A stretch of 12,940 bases of DNA from Campylobacteraceae bacterium. GTDB taxonomy: Bacteria > Campylobacterota > Campylobacteria > Campylobacterales > Campylobacteraceae. The stretch is from NCBI GenBank assembly GCA_031290675.1, contig JAITNC010000221.1:1-12940 (forward strand), given 5' to 3'. A model generated the notes under the pieces. It saw nothing but the letters and a program-made list of their open reading frames with translations, was not told the DNA's origin and made no database searches. Shown one piece after another: positions 5,051 through 11,453 of this stretch (within the stretch, counting starts at the first letter, position 1; every line of letters begins with the position of its first letter). A program made the position numbers and the translations under genes.

Positions 5051-6250
5051 TCACAACTCTTCGCAATGTTCTAATATATCAAACGATATGTCAAGCTTCG
5101 GTTTTTTAGCAAGTTTAAGCGTACCTTTTTTGGTTATAAAAGTTATCTCATTGTCGGGCGAACCAAACGGATTTAACTCGTCTATGATGTTCAGGCAAAC
5201 GGCGTCAAGATTTTTATTTTTGAGCATATAAAGAGCGCAATTTTCAGCGTTGCTTTTATCAAGCTCGGCTTTAAAACCGATAACTTTAAGAGCTTTTTTG
5301 TCTATCTCTTTTAATAAATCTTTCGTTTTTACAAGTTTCAGGTCAAACTCGTTTCCAAGCTCCTCTTTTTTTATTTTACCTTTTTTCGCTTCGCTTGGTT
5401 TGTAGTCGCTCACAGCCGCCGCCATAAATAAAAACGGATTTAACTTTAGGCTTTTGAGCGTATCATTTAAGACGCTCAGCATCTCATCGGAACTTTTCAC
5501 AAAAAGACGTTTTATCGGCAAATCCGCCTCTTTTGAGCTCACGCTTTGTATGTATGTAACATCGGCACCTTTTAAAAACAACGCCGTAGCCAGACTTTCA
5601 GCCATTTTGCCGCTTGAAAAATTTGATATATATCTCACGTCGTCTATCTTCTCAACAGTCCCGCCGCCCGTTACTACAGCCTCCCTGCCGCGCCAAAAAT
5701 CAGATGAGAGCAAAACTCTCGCCGTTTCAAAAAACAGAGCTTTAGGCTCAGCTAAAGCCCCTTCGCCTTTGTCGTCGCAAGCCAAAAGCTTATCTTGCGA
5801 AGCTATAACCTTGTGTCCGAAACTCTTTAACTTTTCAAGCGAACTCTGCGTCGTGGCGTGCAAAAACATCGCTGTATTTGCCGCCGGAGCGATGAGTATC
5901 GGCTTTGTGAAAGCGAGCGCAGTGGAGGTTAGAAGGTTGTCCGCTATGCCGTGGGCGAGTTTATTTATAGTGTTTGCGGTGGCAGGGGCGATGAGGAAAA
6001 CATCAGCCCATTTGTTGATAAATATATGATTATTGTCGTTGCTCCAACTCTCTGTGACAGCCTCTAAAACAGCGTTTTTGCTAAGGGCTTCAAAGCTGAG
6101 AGGAGAGATAAACCGTTTGGCGTCCTCGCTCATCAAAACCCTGACATTTGCGCCGCTTTTTGTGAACAATCTCACAAGCTCCAAAGCTTTATAAGCGGCT
6201 ATGCTGCCCGTAACACCAAGTAAAATATTTTTATCTTTTAAAAGCGGCAT
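5051..6250 (-). CDS. coaBC: Bifunctional phosphopantothenoylcysteine decarboxylase / phosphopantothenate-cysteine ligase
   Basis: CoaBC carries out two successive steps of coenzyme A synthesis: CTP-dependent joining of cysteine to 4'-phosphopantothenate, then FMN-dependent decarboxylation. The CoaC half (about 1-180) starts with G-V-T-G-S-I-A-A-Y-K and contains H75, N125 and C158 at the same numbers as in the E. coli enzyme. The CoaB half (about 188-399) shows V-V-T-G-G-G-T-V-E, D-V-R-Y-I-S-N-F-S-S-G-K-M with N210, and A-A-A-V-S-D-Y-K-P followed by K289/K290. Two CoaC motifs deviate: P-A-A-N for the usual P-A-M-N, and L-A-C-D-D-x-G-x-G-A for L-A-C-G-D-x-G-x-G-R. The length of 399 is normal. 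The ATG lies 3 nt after the glmU stop. Confidence 0.95.
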   Translation of the reverse strand: MPLLKDKNILLGVTGSIAAYKALELVRLFTKSGANVRVLMSEDAKRFISPLSFEALSKNAVLEAVTESWSNDNNHIFINKWADVFLIAPATANTINKLAHGIADNLLTSTALAFTKPILIAPAANTAMFLHATTQSSLEKLKSFGHKVIASQDKLLACDDKGEGALAEPKALFFETARVLLSSDFWRGREAVVTGGGTVEKIDDVRYISNFSSGKMAESLATALFLKGADVTYIQSVSSKEADLPIKRLFVKSSDEMLSVLNDTLKSLKLNPFLFMAAAVSDYKPSEAKKGKIKKEELGNEFDLKLVKTKDLLKEIDKKALKVIGFKAELDKSNAENCALYMLKNKNLDAVCLNIIDELNPFGSPDNEITFITKKGTLKLAKKPKLDISFDILEHCEEL

Positions 6251-6253
6251 TTA

Positions 6254-7549
6254 CTACTTCCCGAAATATTTATAAAAAAAATCTTTGACAAATTTCAGCG
6301 GCGCGCGGTTTATCGCCAAAGAGCCCTCAGGTACATCTTTGGTAACGGTCGTGCCGGCCGCTATCATCACATTGTCGCCTACCGTAACAGGAGCTACAAA
6401 CTGCGTATCGCTGCCGATAAAGACATTTTTGCCTATCGTAGTCTGGTGCTTCTCTCTGCCATCATAATTACACGTGATAGTCCCACAGCCTACGTTTGTT
6501 CCCTCGTCTATCGTCGCATCTCCAAGATAGCTCAAATGTCCCGCTTTCACGCCTGTGAGCGTTGATTTTTTGACCTCTACAAAGTTGCCGATGTGTGAGT
6601 TTTTGATAAGAGAGTAGGGGCGCACGTGGGCGAAAGGCCCGACATCTGAATCAATAATTGTGCTTGATTCTATCCTCGTGTGGCTTTTGATATGGCTGTT
6701 TTGTATGTGCGTTTTGCCGAGCAGAGTTACGCCGTTTTCAAGCATACTCTCGCCCTCTATCGTAACGCCCGCTTCTATATATATGCTCTCCGGAAGCCTC
6801 ATAATAACGCCATTTTTCATAAAATCGTGTTTTATGCGATTTTGCATGATAGTTTCGGCTTTGGCGAGCTGGACTTTTGTGTTGATACCCATAAACTTAT
6901 CTTCCTCAACCAAGACGGCTTTTACGCTGTTGCCGTGCTCATTTGCCAAGCCTATCAAGTCTGTGATGTAATACTCTTTTTGTGCGTTGTCATTGGTAAG
7001 TTTTGGGAGCATTTTGTTTATAAAGTGCGTGTTAAATGAGTAAACGCCCGCATTTACAAGGTTGATTCTTTTCTGCTCAACGCTGGCGTCCTTCTCCTCA
7101 ACTATCTGACTTACGTGCAACCCCTCGCTCGCCAAAACACGCCCGTAACCTTTGGGATTTTTCGCGAAAAACGCCCCCATGACTATATCGGCGTTCTCGT
7201 CTTGACACAAAAGCTGCATATCCTCAGTCTGCAAAAGCGGCATATCGCCACTCAGCACGAGTATCCTTTTGTACTTTGGCTTGAGCCCCATGATAGCGCC
7301 TCCCGTACCCGGAAACCGCTCGTGGTCTTGTATGATGATATGAAGACCGGCAAATTTTTTCAAAAGCTCGGCTTTTATATCTTCACTGTGGTGAAAAAGT
7401 ATCACGTGTATATCGTCCGATATCGCCTGAGCCTCTTTCAAGATGTGGTGAAGCATATTGTATCCGCAAAGTTTGTGCAAAACTTTTGGGGTAGAAGACT
7501 TCATTCTCGTGCCAAGACCTGCTGCCATAATCGCTATTGAGGGACGCAT
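6254..7549 (-). CDS. glmU: Bifunctional N-acetylglucosamine-1-P uridyltransferase / glucosamine-1-P acetyltransferase
   Basis: GlmU acetylates glucosamine-1-phosphate and then couples it to UTP, giving UDP-GlcNAc for peptidoglycan and LPS. The N-terminal pyrophosphorylase domain (1 to about 225) has A-A-G-L-G-T-R-M-K-S-S-T-P-K-V-L at 9-24, P-G-T-G-G-A at 80-85, S-G-D-M-P-L-L with the metal ligand D102, and G-I-N with N222. The C-terminal left-handed beta helix (about 250-431) has the hexapeptide ladder, the V-K-A-G-H-L-S-Y-L-G-D motif with catalytic H338, and N-Y-D-G-R. At 431 residues it lacks some C-terminal tail relative to the 456-residue E. coli protein. The start has an AAGGAA site 7 nt upstream. 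It heads the run of tightly packed genes. Confidence 0.96.
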   Translation of the reverse strand: MRPSIAIMAAGLGTRMKSSTPKVLHKLCGYNMLHHILKEAQAISDDIHVILFHHSEDIKAELLKKFAGLHIIIQDHERFPGTGGAIMGLKPKYKRILVLSGDMPLLQTEDMQLLCQDENADIVMGAFFAKNPKGYGRVLASEGLHVSQIVEEKDASVEQKRINLVNAGVYSFNTHFINKMLPKLTNDNAQKEYYITDLIGLANEHGNSVKAVLVEEDKFMGINTKVQLAKAETIMQNRIKHDFMKNGVIMRLPESIYIEAGVTIEGESMLENGVTLLGKTHIQNSHIKSHTRIESSTIIDSDVGPFAHVRPYSLIKNSHIGNFVEVKKSTLTGVKAGHLSYLGDATIDEGTNVGCGTITCNYDGREKHQTTIGKNVFIGSDTQFVAPVTVGDNVMIAAGTTVTKDVPEGSLAINRAPLKFVKDFFYKYFGK

Positions 7550-7572
7550 ATGAAATTCCTTATTTCAAATTA

Positions 7573-7590
7573 GCTTGATATTGTATCAAA
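7573..7590 (-). promoter_or_regulatory. Candidate promoter for the glmU-truA run
   Basis: The 47-nt gap before glmU holds, on the minus strand, a tract of seven T and then TACAAT (complement of 7580-7585), a good -10 box for a Campylobacterota sigma-70 promoter, which commonly lacks a -35. The same bases form a small palindrome, TTGATA-N3-TATCAA (7575-7589). Read-through from the upstream gene is equally possible. Confidence 0.4.
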
Positions 7591-7596
7591 AAAAGT

Positions 7597-8175
7597 TTAC
7601 TGATAAGCATAATGTCCGATAATTTTATAACAAAATAGACAATCCTCTACCACTTGACCCGCACCTATGTTGTGTACTATCATCAGCCGCTTGTCATCTT
7701 CGGGCGATTTTTTGTCTATGACTATGCCTATATGAACAGCGCCGTTTTGCAGCTGCCACGCTACTACATCGCCAGCTTCATAGTCTTTCGCCTCAAGGCT
7801 TAGAGGCTTCACTTTGCCATATCTTTCAAAAAATTTCATCAAGTTTGGCACTCGGCGGTGGTCAATATTTTTATCTGTGGCTTTAGCACCCCAATTTTTA
7901 GGATATTTCGCGAAATTTGCCGCCATATCCTCGTGAATCTCTTTTTGCAGGTCAATGCCGACTTTTCTATACGCTCTTATCACGACATCAGTGCATACGC
8001 CAAACTCGCTTGGCACATCGCCGTTGGGGTAGGGTATCTTAAAATAAGCAGGATTGTACACAACGTCATCTTTGGTTAAAATGAGTGCGGCGTCGGAGAG
8101 CCTTTTGGCAAAATCGTCGCTGCCTGCCAAAACAAACCCACAAAAAAACAGTATAAAAAAGAGGAGCTTTTTCAT
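7597..8175 (-). CDS. Exported DUF1287 family protein
   Basis: A 192-residue protein with an N-terminal signal peptide (MKKLLFFILFFCGFVLAGSD, cleavage probably after VLAG or near it), so it acts in the periplasm. The mature part matches the DUF1287 family: V-x-Y-x-P-x-Y-F-K-I-x-Y-P-N-G-D-V-P, G-V-C-T-D-V-V-I-R-A-Y-R, H-E-D-M, N-I-D-H-R-R-V-P-N-L, G-D-V-V-A-W and H-I-G-I-V. The Cys and His placement resembles NlpC/P60-type amidases, which suggests a cell-wall hydrolase, but the activity is inferred. I chose the ATG at 8175 because it gives a clean signal peptide and has GGTGA 5 nt upstream; the longer frame to 8244 runs through the promoter region. Confidence 0.85.
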   Translation of the reverse strand: MKKLLFFILFFCGFVLAGSDDFAKRLSDAALILTKDDVVYNPAYFKIPYPNGDVPSEFGVCTDVVIRAYRKVGIDLQKEIHEDMAANFAKYPKNWGAKATDKNIDHRRVPNLMKFFERYGKVKPLSLEAKDYEAGDVVAWQLQNGAVHIGIVIDKKSPEDDKRLMIVHNIGAGQVVEDCLFCYKIIGHYAYQ

Positions 8176-8204
8176 ATATATCACCGCCAAAAAACTTTTT
8201 CTAA

Positions 8205-8230
8205 TCTTGTTTATTATAATATACTTTATT
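8205..8230. promoter_or_regulatory. Divergent promoter region
   Basis: Between the DUF1287 gene and the S1-domain gene the very AT-rich segment has back-to-back -10 boxes: TATAAT on the minus strand (complement of 8213-8218), and TATAAT (8215-8220) or TATACT (8220-8225) on the plus strand. No convincing -35 is seen for either, as is common in Campylobacterota. The two promoters overlap, so their use may be mutually exclusive. Confidence 0.5.
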
Positions 8231-8252
8231 GATAATTTATACAAGGGTTTTC

Positions 8253-9083
8253 GTGATTAAAGTAGGAAAAATAAATCAGCTAAAAATAGCGAGATTGACG
8301 GATTATGGATTTTATCTTTCAGACGGCGATGAGATAGAGATACTGCTCCCCAACGCTTATATGACATCGTCTATGGAGATAGGCAGAACGATAGATGTTT
8401 TTATCTATCACGACTCCGAAAACAGGCTTGTCGCCTCAACGCTGTATCCAAAAGCAAGGCTTGGCGAGTTCGCACTGATGGAAGTTACAGACGTGTCAAG
8501 TTTTGGCGCATTTGTGGATTGGGGTTTGCCAAAAGAGCTTTTTGTTCCACTAAAATACCAAAAAACACCATTTAAGATAGGTCAAAAAAGGGTTATCCTC
8601 GTCGCACTTGACGATAAAAGCGGAAGGCTTATCGGGGTTGAGAAGTTTGGCAAATTTTTACCGCAAGGCAAGCCAAAATTTGAGCAAAACGAGAAAGTTG
8701 AGCTTTTTATGCTCGCCAAAACGCCGCTTGGCTTCAAAGCTATCATCAACAACAGATATGAGGGTATGCTCTTTCAAAATGAGATATTTACGGAACTTGA
8801 AGTGGGCGAGATGAGATACGGCTACATCAAAAAGTTCCGAAGCGACGGCAAGATAGACCTCTCCTTACAGCCAATAGGAGAAGAGTCCGAACTCGCCGCA
8901 ACAGAGAAAGTGCTAAAAGTTTTGCGCAAACACGACTACAAAATGCCCTACAGCACAAAAAGCTCTCCTGAGGAGATATACAAAGTCTTTGAAGTCAGCA
9001 AAAAAAGCTTCAAAGCCGTGATAAACAGCCTGCGGGAAGAGGGGCTTATCAAGATAACAGAAAATGGCATAGAAGGCAACTGA
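8253..9083 (+). CDS. CvfB-like S1-domain RNA-binding protein
   Basis: A 276-residue protein resembling the CvfB/YitL family: several S1-like OB folds followed by a winged-helix domain. Residues about 1-60 form a first OB-like strand set (GKINQLKIARLTDYGFYLSDGD). About 65-130 is a typical S1 motif (G-E-F-A-L-M-E-V-T-D-V-S-S-F-G-A-F-V-D-W-G-L-P-K-E-L-F-V-P), with a third OB-like unit to about 200. The C-terminal 60 residues are a winged helix (S-P-E-E-I-Y-K-V-F-x-V-S-K-K-S-F-K). The family binds RNA in Gram-positive bacteria; the role here is unknown. I set the start at GTG 8253 because AAGGG lies 5 nt before it; a TTG at 8229 in the same frame lacks this. Confidence 0.8.
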   Translation: MIKVGKINQLKIARLTDYGFYLSDGDEIEILLPNAYMTSSMEIGRTIDVFIYHDSENRLVASTLYPKARLGEFALMEVTDVSSFGAFVDWGLPKELFVPLKYQKTPFKIGQKRVILVALDDKSGRLIGVEKFGKFLPQGKPKFEQNEKVELFMLAKTPLGFKAIINNRYEGMLFQNEIFTELEVGEMRYGYIKKFRSDGKIDLSLQPIGEESELAATEKVLKVLRKHDYKMPYSTKSSPEEIYKVFEVSKKSFKAVINSLREEGLIKITENGIEGN

Positions 9084-9103
9084 GAACTTTAAGAGCAGTT
9101 TAG

Positions 9104-9128
9104 GTAAAATTTCTCAAAATTTACTTTT
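9104..9128 (+). terminator. Weak AT-rich hairpin between the S1-domain and SPFH genes
   Basis: GTAAAATTT-CTC-AAAATTTAC pairs at 8 of 9 positions and is followed by TTTT. It is weak and could equally be chance in AT-rich sequence; TAAAAT inside it is also a possible -10 box for the next gene. Confidence 0.25.
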
Positions 9129-9139
9129 AGGAGATAATT

Positions 9140-10060
9140 ATGGACTCATTTGGCGTTTTTGAGGTTTTTTTGATAGCGATTGTCGTTGTGGCAGTGCTTA
9201 CCATCTACAAGGGTGTGATTATCGTATCACAAGCAGAAATACACATCGTTGAACGGCTCGGCAAATTTAACAGAGAATTGACCGCCGGATTTCACATCAT
9301 CATACCGTTTCTTGACAGAGTGCAGGCGATACTCAGCACAAAAGAGCATATCATCAACATTCCACGCCAGCCGGTCATCACGCGCGACAACGTTACGATA
9401 CAGATAGACGGTATCGTTTTTATAGCGGTCATAGACCCGTACAAGACGACATACAATGTAACAAACTACCAAGTAGCTGTGGCAAACTTAGCCCTGACAA
9501 CGCTCAGAAGCGAGATAGGCTCAATGACGCTTGATGAGATTTTGAGCAACAGAGACAAGATAAACTCACGCATTCTTATCATACTTGACGAAGCAGGGGC
9601 GAACTGGGGCACGAAAGTAACGAGAATAGAAATAAGCGACATAGCCGTCCCCAAAGAGATACAGGAAGCTATGAGTATGCAGATGAAAGCGGAGCGGGAA
9701 AAGAGGGCGATAGAGCTTAAAGCGCAAGCCGACAAAGAGGCTGTCATACGTGAGGCTGAGGGTTACAGGGCTGAGCAGTTTTTGAAAGCTGAGGCGATAG
9801 AGAGAATGGCAGACGCAGAGGCTTTTCAAGTCAAAGCGATAGCCAAAGCTCAACAAGAAGCGATGATAATGATAACGCAGGCGATGAACGAAAACACGCA
9901 ATCAGCTGAGTTTTTGCTCGCCAAAGACAGAATCTCGGCGTTTAACGAATTGGCAAAAAATCCAAGCAAAGACAAGATAGTCGTACCTTATGAGGCTGTG
10001 GATTTGGTCGGTTCGCTCAGCATTTTGGGAGATTTACTTAAAAAATCTTCCTCCAAATAG
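9140..10060 (+). CDS. SPFH/stomatin-family membrane protein (QmcA/YbbK-like)
   Basis: A 306-residue flotillin/stomatin-type scaffold of the inner membrane. A single N-terminal membrane segment (about 7-27) leads into the SPFH domain (about 28-190), with V-S-Q-A-E-I-H-I-V-E-R-L-G-K-F-N-R and P-x-L-D-R-V. A long Ala/Glu/Lys-rich coiled coil follows (about 188-250: K-A-E-R-E-K-R-A-x-E-L-K-A-x-A-D-K-E-A-x-I-R-E-A-E-G-Y). The order and motifs match QmcA/YbbK. A strong AGGAG lies 7 nt before the ATG. The next gene, 13 nt on, encodes an NfeD protein, the usual partner of this family; such pairs are thought to organise membrane microdomains or regulate membrane proteolysis. Confidence 0.92.
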   Translation: MDSFGVFEVFLIAIVVVAVLTIYKGVIIVSQAEIHIVERLGKFNRELTAGFHIIIPFLDRVQAILSTKEHIINIPRQPVITRDNVTIQIDGIVFIAVIDPYKTTYNVTNYQVAVANLALTTLRSEIGSMTLDEILSNRDKINSRILIILDEAGANWGTKVTRIEISDIAVPKEIQEAMSMQMKAEREKRAIELKAQADKEAVIREAEGYRAEQFLKAEAIERMADAEAFQVKAIAKAQQEAMIMITQAMNENTQSAEFLLAKDRISAFNELAKNPSKDKIVVPYEAVDLVGSLSILGDLLKKSSSK

Positions 10061-10073
10061 ACAGGAATTTTAT

Positions 10074-10475
10074 ATGTGGGTACTGATAGCGGGCGTTTTG
10101 ATACTTGCGCTTGAACTTCTTAGCGGAAGTTTTTATCTTTTGTGGTATGGATTTGGGTTTATCGTCAGCGGAGCAATCGGCTGGGCGGTAGGCTCAGACG
10201 CGTGGATAGTCCAAAGTGCGACAGGGCTTGGCATAGGGCTTGTCTTGATGGTGGCTTTTAGAAGACGACTCGCCGATAAACTGATGGGGCGCAAGATAAA
10301 AGACGAGTTTTTGCTGGAAGAGGGTGAGGGCGTGGTCAAAGAGAACGGCTTGGTTGAGTTTCGCGGCACGACGTGGCAGTATGATGCAAATAAAAATGAG
10401 CATTTTGAGATAAACGAGAGAGTTATCGCCAAACCCACAAAATCAAACAGAGTCGTTATAAAAAAGATAGGTTGA
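10074..10475 (+). CDS. NfeD-family membrane protein (YbbJ-like)
   Basis: A short NfeD protein of 133 residues without the ClpP-like protease domain of long NfeD forms. Membrane segments lie at about 2-20 and 27-60, followed by the R-R-R-L-A-D-K-L-M-G linker. A C-terminal soluble OB fold (about 80-133) carries E-G-x-G-V-V-K-x-N-G-x-V-x-F-R-G-T-x-W and ends in V-V-I-K-K-I-G. It is the expected partner of the SPFH protein encoded just upstream. AGGA sits 8 nt before the ATG; the frame is open further upstream but that part overlaps the SPFH gene and has no ribosome site. Confidence 0.88.
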   Translation: MWVLIAGVLILALELLSGSFYLLWYGFGFIVSGAIGWAVGSDAWIVQSATGLGIGLVLMVAFRRRLADKLMGRKIKDEFLLEEGEGVVKENGLVEFRGTTWQYDANKNEHFEINERVIAKPTKSNRVVIKKIG

Positions 10476-10480
10476 GGGCG

Positions 10481-10936
10481 ATGAATATCTTTAAAATAGT
10501 AACGGCTTCTTGTCTTTGTGCATTTTTTTTGGGTGGGGTTTTGTCGGCAGATACCCAAACTCTTGGCAAAAGAGACGCAAACAAACTCATAAAACCTCCA
10601 AAAGAGAACAAAATCAGGATAGACACGAACAGGGTGCAAAACATTGACGAGCTTATAAGAAAATTTAACAAAAAAGCGGACTTTTCTTTGGCTGCCAATA
10701 TCGCTGAGGAGTATTTTGATATTGAGGAGTATGAAAACTCTTTGAAGTGGACGTTAAATGCCAATGATTTGGACGCTTCAAGCGAATTTACGTGGATTTT
10801 GTATGCGAAAAATCAAGTCAAACTCGGAAATAGAGATAAGGCTATAGAGATGTTAAGCATATTTTTGAACCATTACAAAGACACCCCAAGCGCAACACAG
10901 CTGCTAGAGTGGATTAGAACAGACGACTACGAATGA
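10481..10936 (+). CDS. Exported small protein with TPR-like helices
   Basis: I do not recognise a specific family. The 151-residue product begins with a signal peptide (MNIFKIVTASCLCAFFLGGVLSA, cleavage probably after LSA), so the protein is periplasmic. A charged linker follows (about 24-60). Two helical-hairpin stretches then look like tetratricopeptide repeats: FSLAANIAEEYFDIEEYENS-x-K-W-T-L-N-A-N and the segment around L-Y-A-K-N-Q-V-K-L-G-N-R-D-K-A-I-E-M-L. TPR proteins hold partners together, so an adaptor role beside the SPFH/NfeD pair is plausible but inferred. The ATG is 5 nt after the NfeD stop, with GAGGG overlapping that stop; a TTG at 10472 in the same frame is a less likely start. 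Confidence 0.7.
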   Translation: MNIFKIVTASCLCAFFLGGVLSADTQTLGKRDANKLIKPPKENKIRIDTNRVQNIDELIRKFNKKADFSLAANIAEEYFDIEEYENSLKWTLNANDLDASSEFTWILYAKNQVKLGNRDKAIEMLSIFLNHYKDTPSATQLLEWIRTDDYE

Positions 10937-10938
10937 GA

Positions 10939-10970
10939 GTGGGGGAGCGGCTTCGCTTTGTCTCACCTTT
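10939..10970 (+). terminator. Imperfect hairpin with short T tract after the TPR-like gene
   Basis: GTGGGGGAGCG and CGCTTTGTCTCAC pair with G-T wobbles and one mismatch around a GCTT loop, followed by CTTTT. It begins 2 nt after the stop codon. It is a plausible intrinsic terminator for the SPFH-NfeD-TPR group, immediately followed by a long palindromic element that could serve the same purpose. Confidence 0.45.
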
Positions 10971-11121
10971 TATGTTCTCTGGCACGCTATTTTGCACCAA
11001 TACATCGTTGCTCGCTCGCCTGCTTGCGTCATATACTAAGATGTATTATTCCTAGCAGGCTCTGCTCCCTGCCTCATCTTGGCGCAAAATAGCTGTGCCA
11101 TAAAATCATAAATTTGGTATG
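10967..11121 (-). repeat. Long palindromic element, type I (inverted copy)
   Basis: Read on the minus strand it has the CATACCAAATTTATG start, a left arm GCTATTTTGCGCCAA pairing with TTGGTGCAAAATAGC (one G-T wobble), GATGAGGC and CAACGATG inner motifs, a GCCTGC/GCAGGC stem, the tip ATAC-ATCTTA-GTAT, and the end CATAAAAG. It starts about 30 nt after the TPR-like gene stop and differs from the 1253 and 1577 copies by scattered changes, several of them compensatory. Confidence 0.8.
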
Positions 11122-11135
11122 TTTGGATAGCTTTG

Positions 11136-11288
11136 CTTTTACAATTTTTAACTCGTTCTTTTGTGCCTATATATCGTTGTTTTCAACTTGTCTTCGTTAC
11201 ATACCAATGCGTATGCGCCTCGCCAAATTTTCAAACTGCCTCATATTAGAGCAAAAAAGCTAAAGTTAAAATTATGCAAATTTGGTAT
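11136..11288 (-). repeat. Long palindromic element, diverged type (inverted)
   Basis: On the minus strand it opens with ATACCAAATTTGC, then the arm TTTTAACTTTAGC-TTTTTTGCTCTA, then ATGAGGC; its other side has CAACGATATATAGGCACAAAAG and ends with CGAGTTAAAAATTGTAAAAG. The skeleton equals types I and II but the arm sequence is different and only partly paired. The core contains GCGCATACGCATTGGTATG rather than the type I tip. The terminal CTTTTACAATTTTTA is shared with 152-206 and the right arm ending near 1890. Confidence 0.65.
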
Positions 11289-11296
11289 TTTATCCG

Positions 11297-11330
11297 TCAT
11301 TGCAAGCCTGTATTCAGGCGTGGCAATCCA
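11297..11330 (+). repeat. Short palindromic repeat, family 1, fourth copy
   Basis: Outer stem ATTGC/GCAAT and inner stem GCCTG-TATT-CAGGC. The inner stem is wholly different from that of the other copies yet still pairs. Confidence 0.75.
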
Positions 11331-11409
11331 CTGGTCGGTTCATATTTAATCGCTTCGGCGGAGAATAGTTTTTAACTTACGAAGCAATTTTTAATAAACT
11401 TTTCTGTAA

Positions 11410-11438
11410 AATCTTTAAATTGATTTAAATTTAAGATT
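11410..11438. repeat. AT-rich palindrome
   Basis: AATCTTTAAATT and AATTTAAGATT are inverted around a short centre with one extra T on the left. It sits 16 nt before the ATG of the orphan frame at 11454 and could be an operator or a chance palindrome. Confidence 0.35.
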
Positions 11439-11453
11439 GCAAAAAGGTAGTTA

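Noticed and set aside
7575..7589. Terminator after the DUF1287 gene
   Set aside because: The TTGATA/TATCAA palindrome has its T tract on the wrong side for minus-strand transcription, so I treat the region as a promoter candidate instead.
8176..8244. Longer N-terminus for the DUF1287 protein, starting at 8244
   Set aside because: It would place 23 extra residues before a complete signal peptide and overlap the divergent promoter; the inner ATG has a ribosome site.
9990..10073. Longer N-terminus for the NfeD protein
   Set aside because: It overlaps the end of the SPFH gene in another frame and has no ribosome site; ATG 10074 has AGGA.
1253..11288. Insertion sequence with a transposase
   Set aside because: No transposase-like frame is found within or beside any element; they are too short to code for one.
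11161..11349. 62-codon plus-strand frame
   Set aside because: It runs through a long palindromic element and a short repeat with no ribosome site or recognisable protein sequence.
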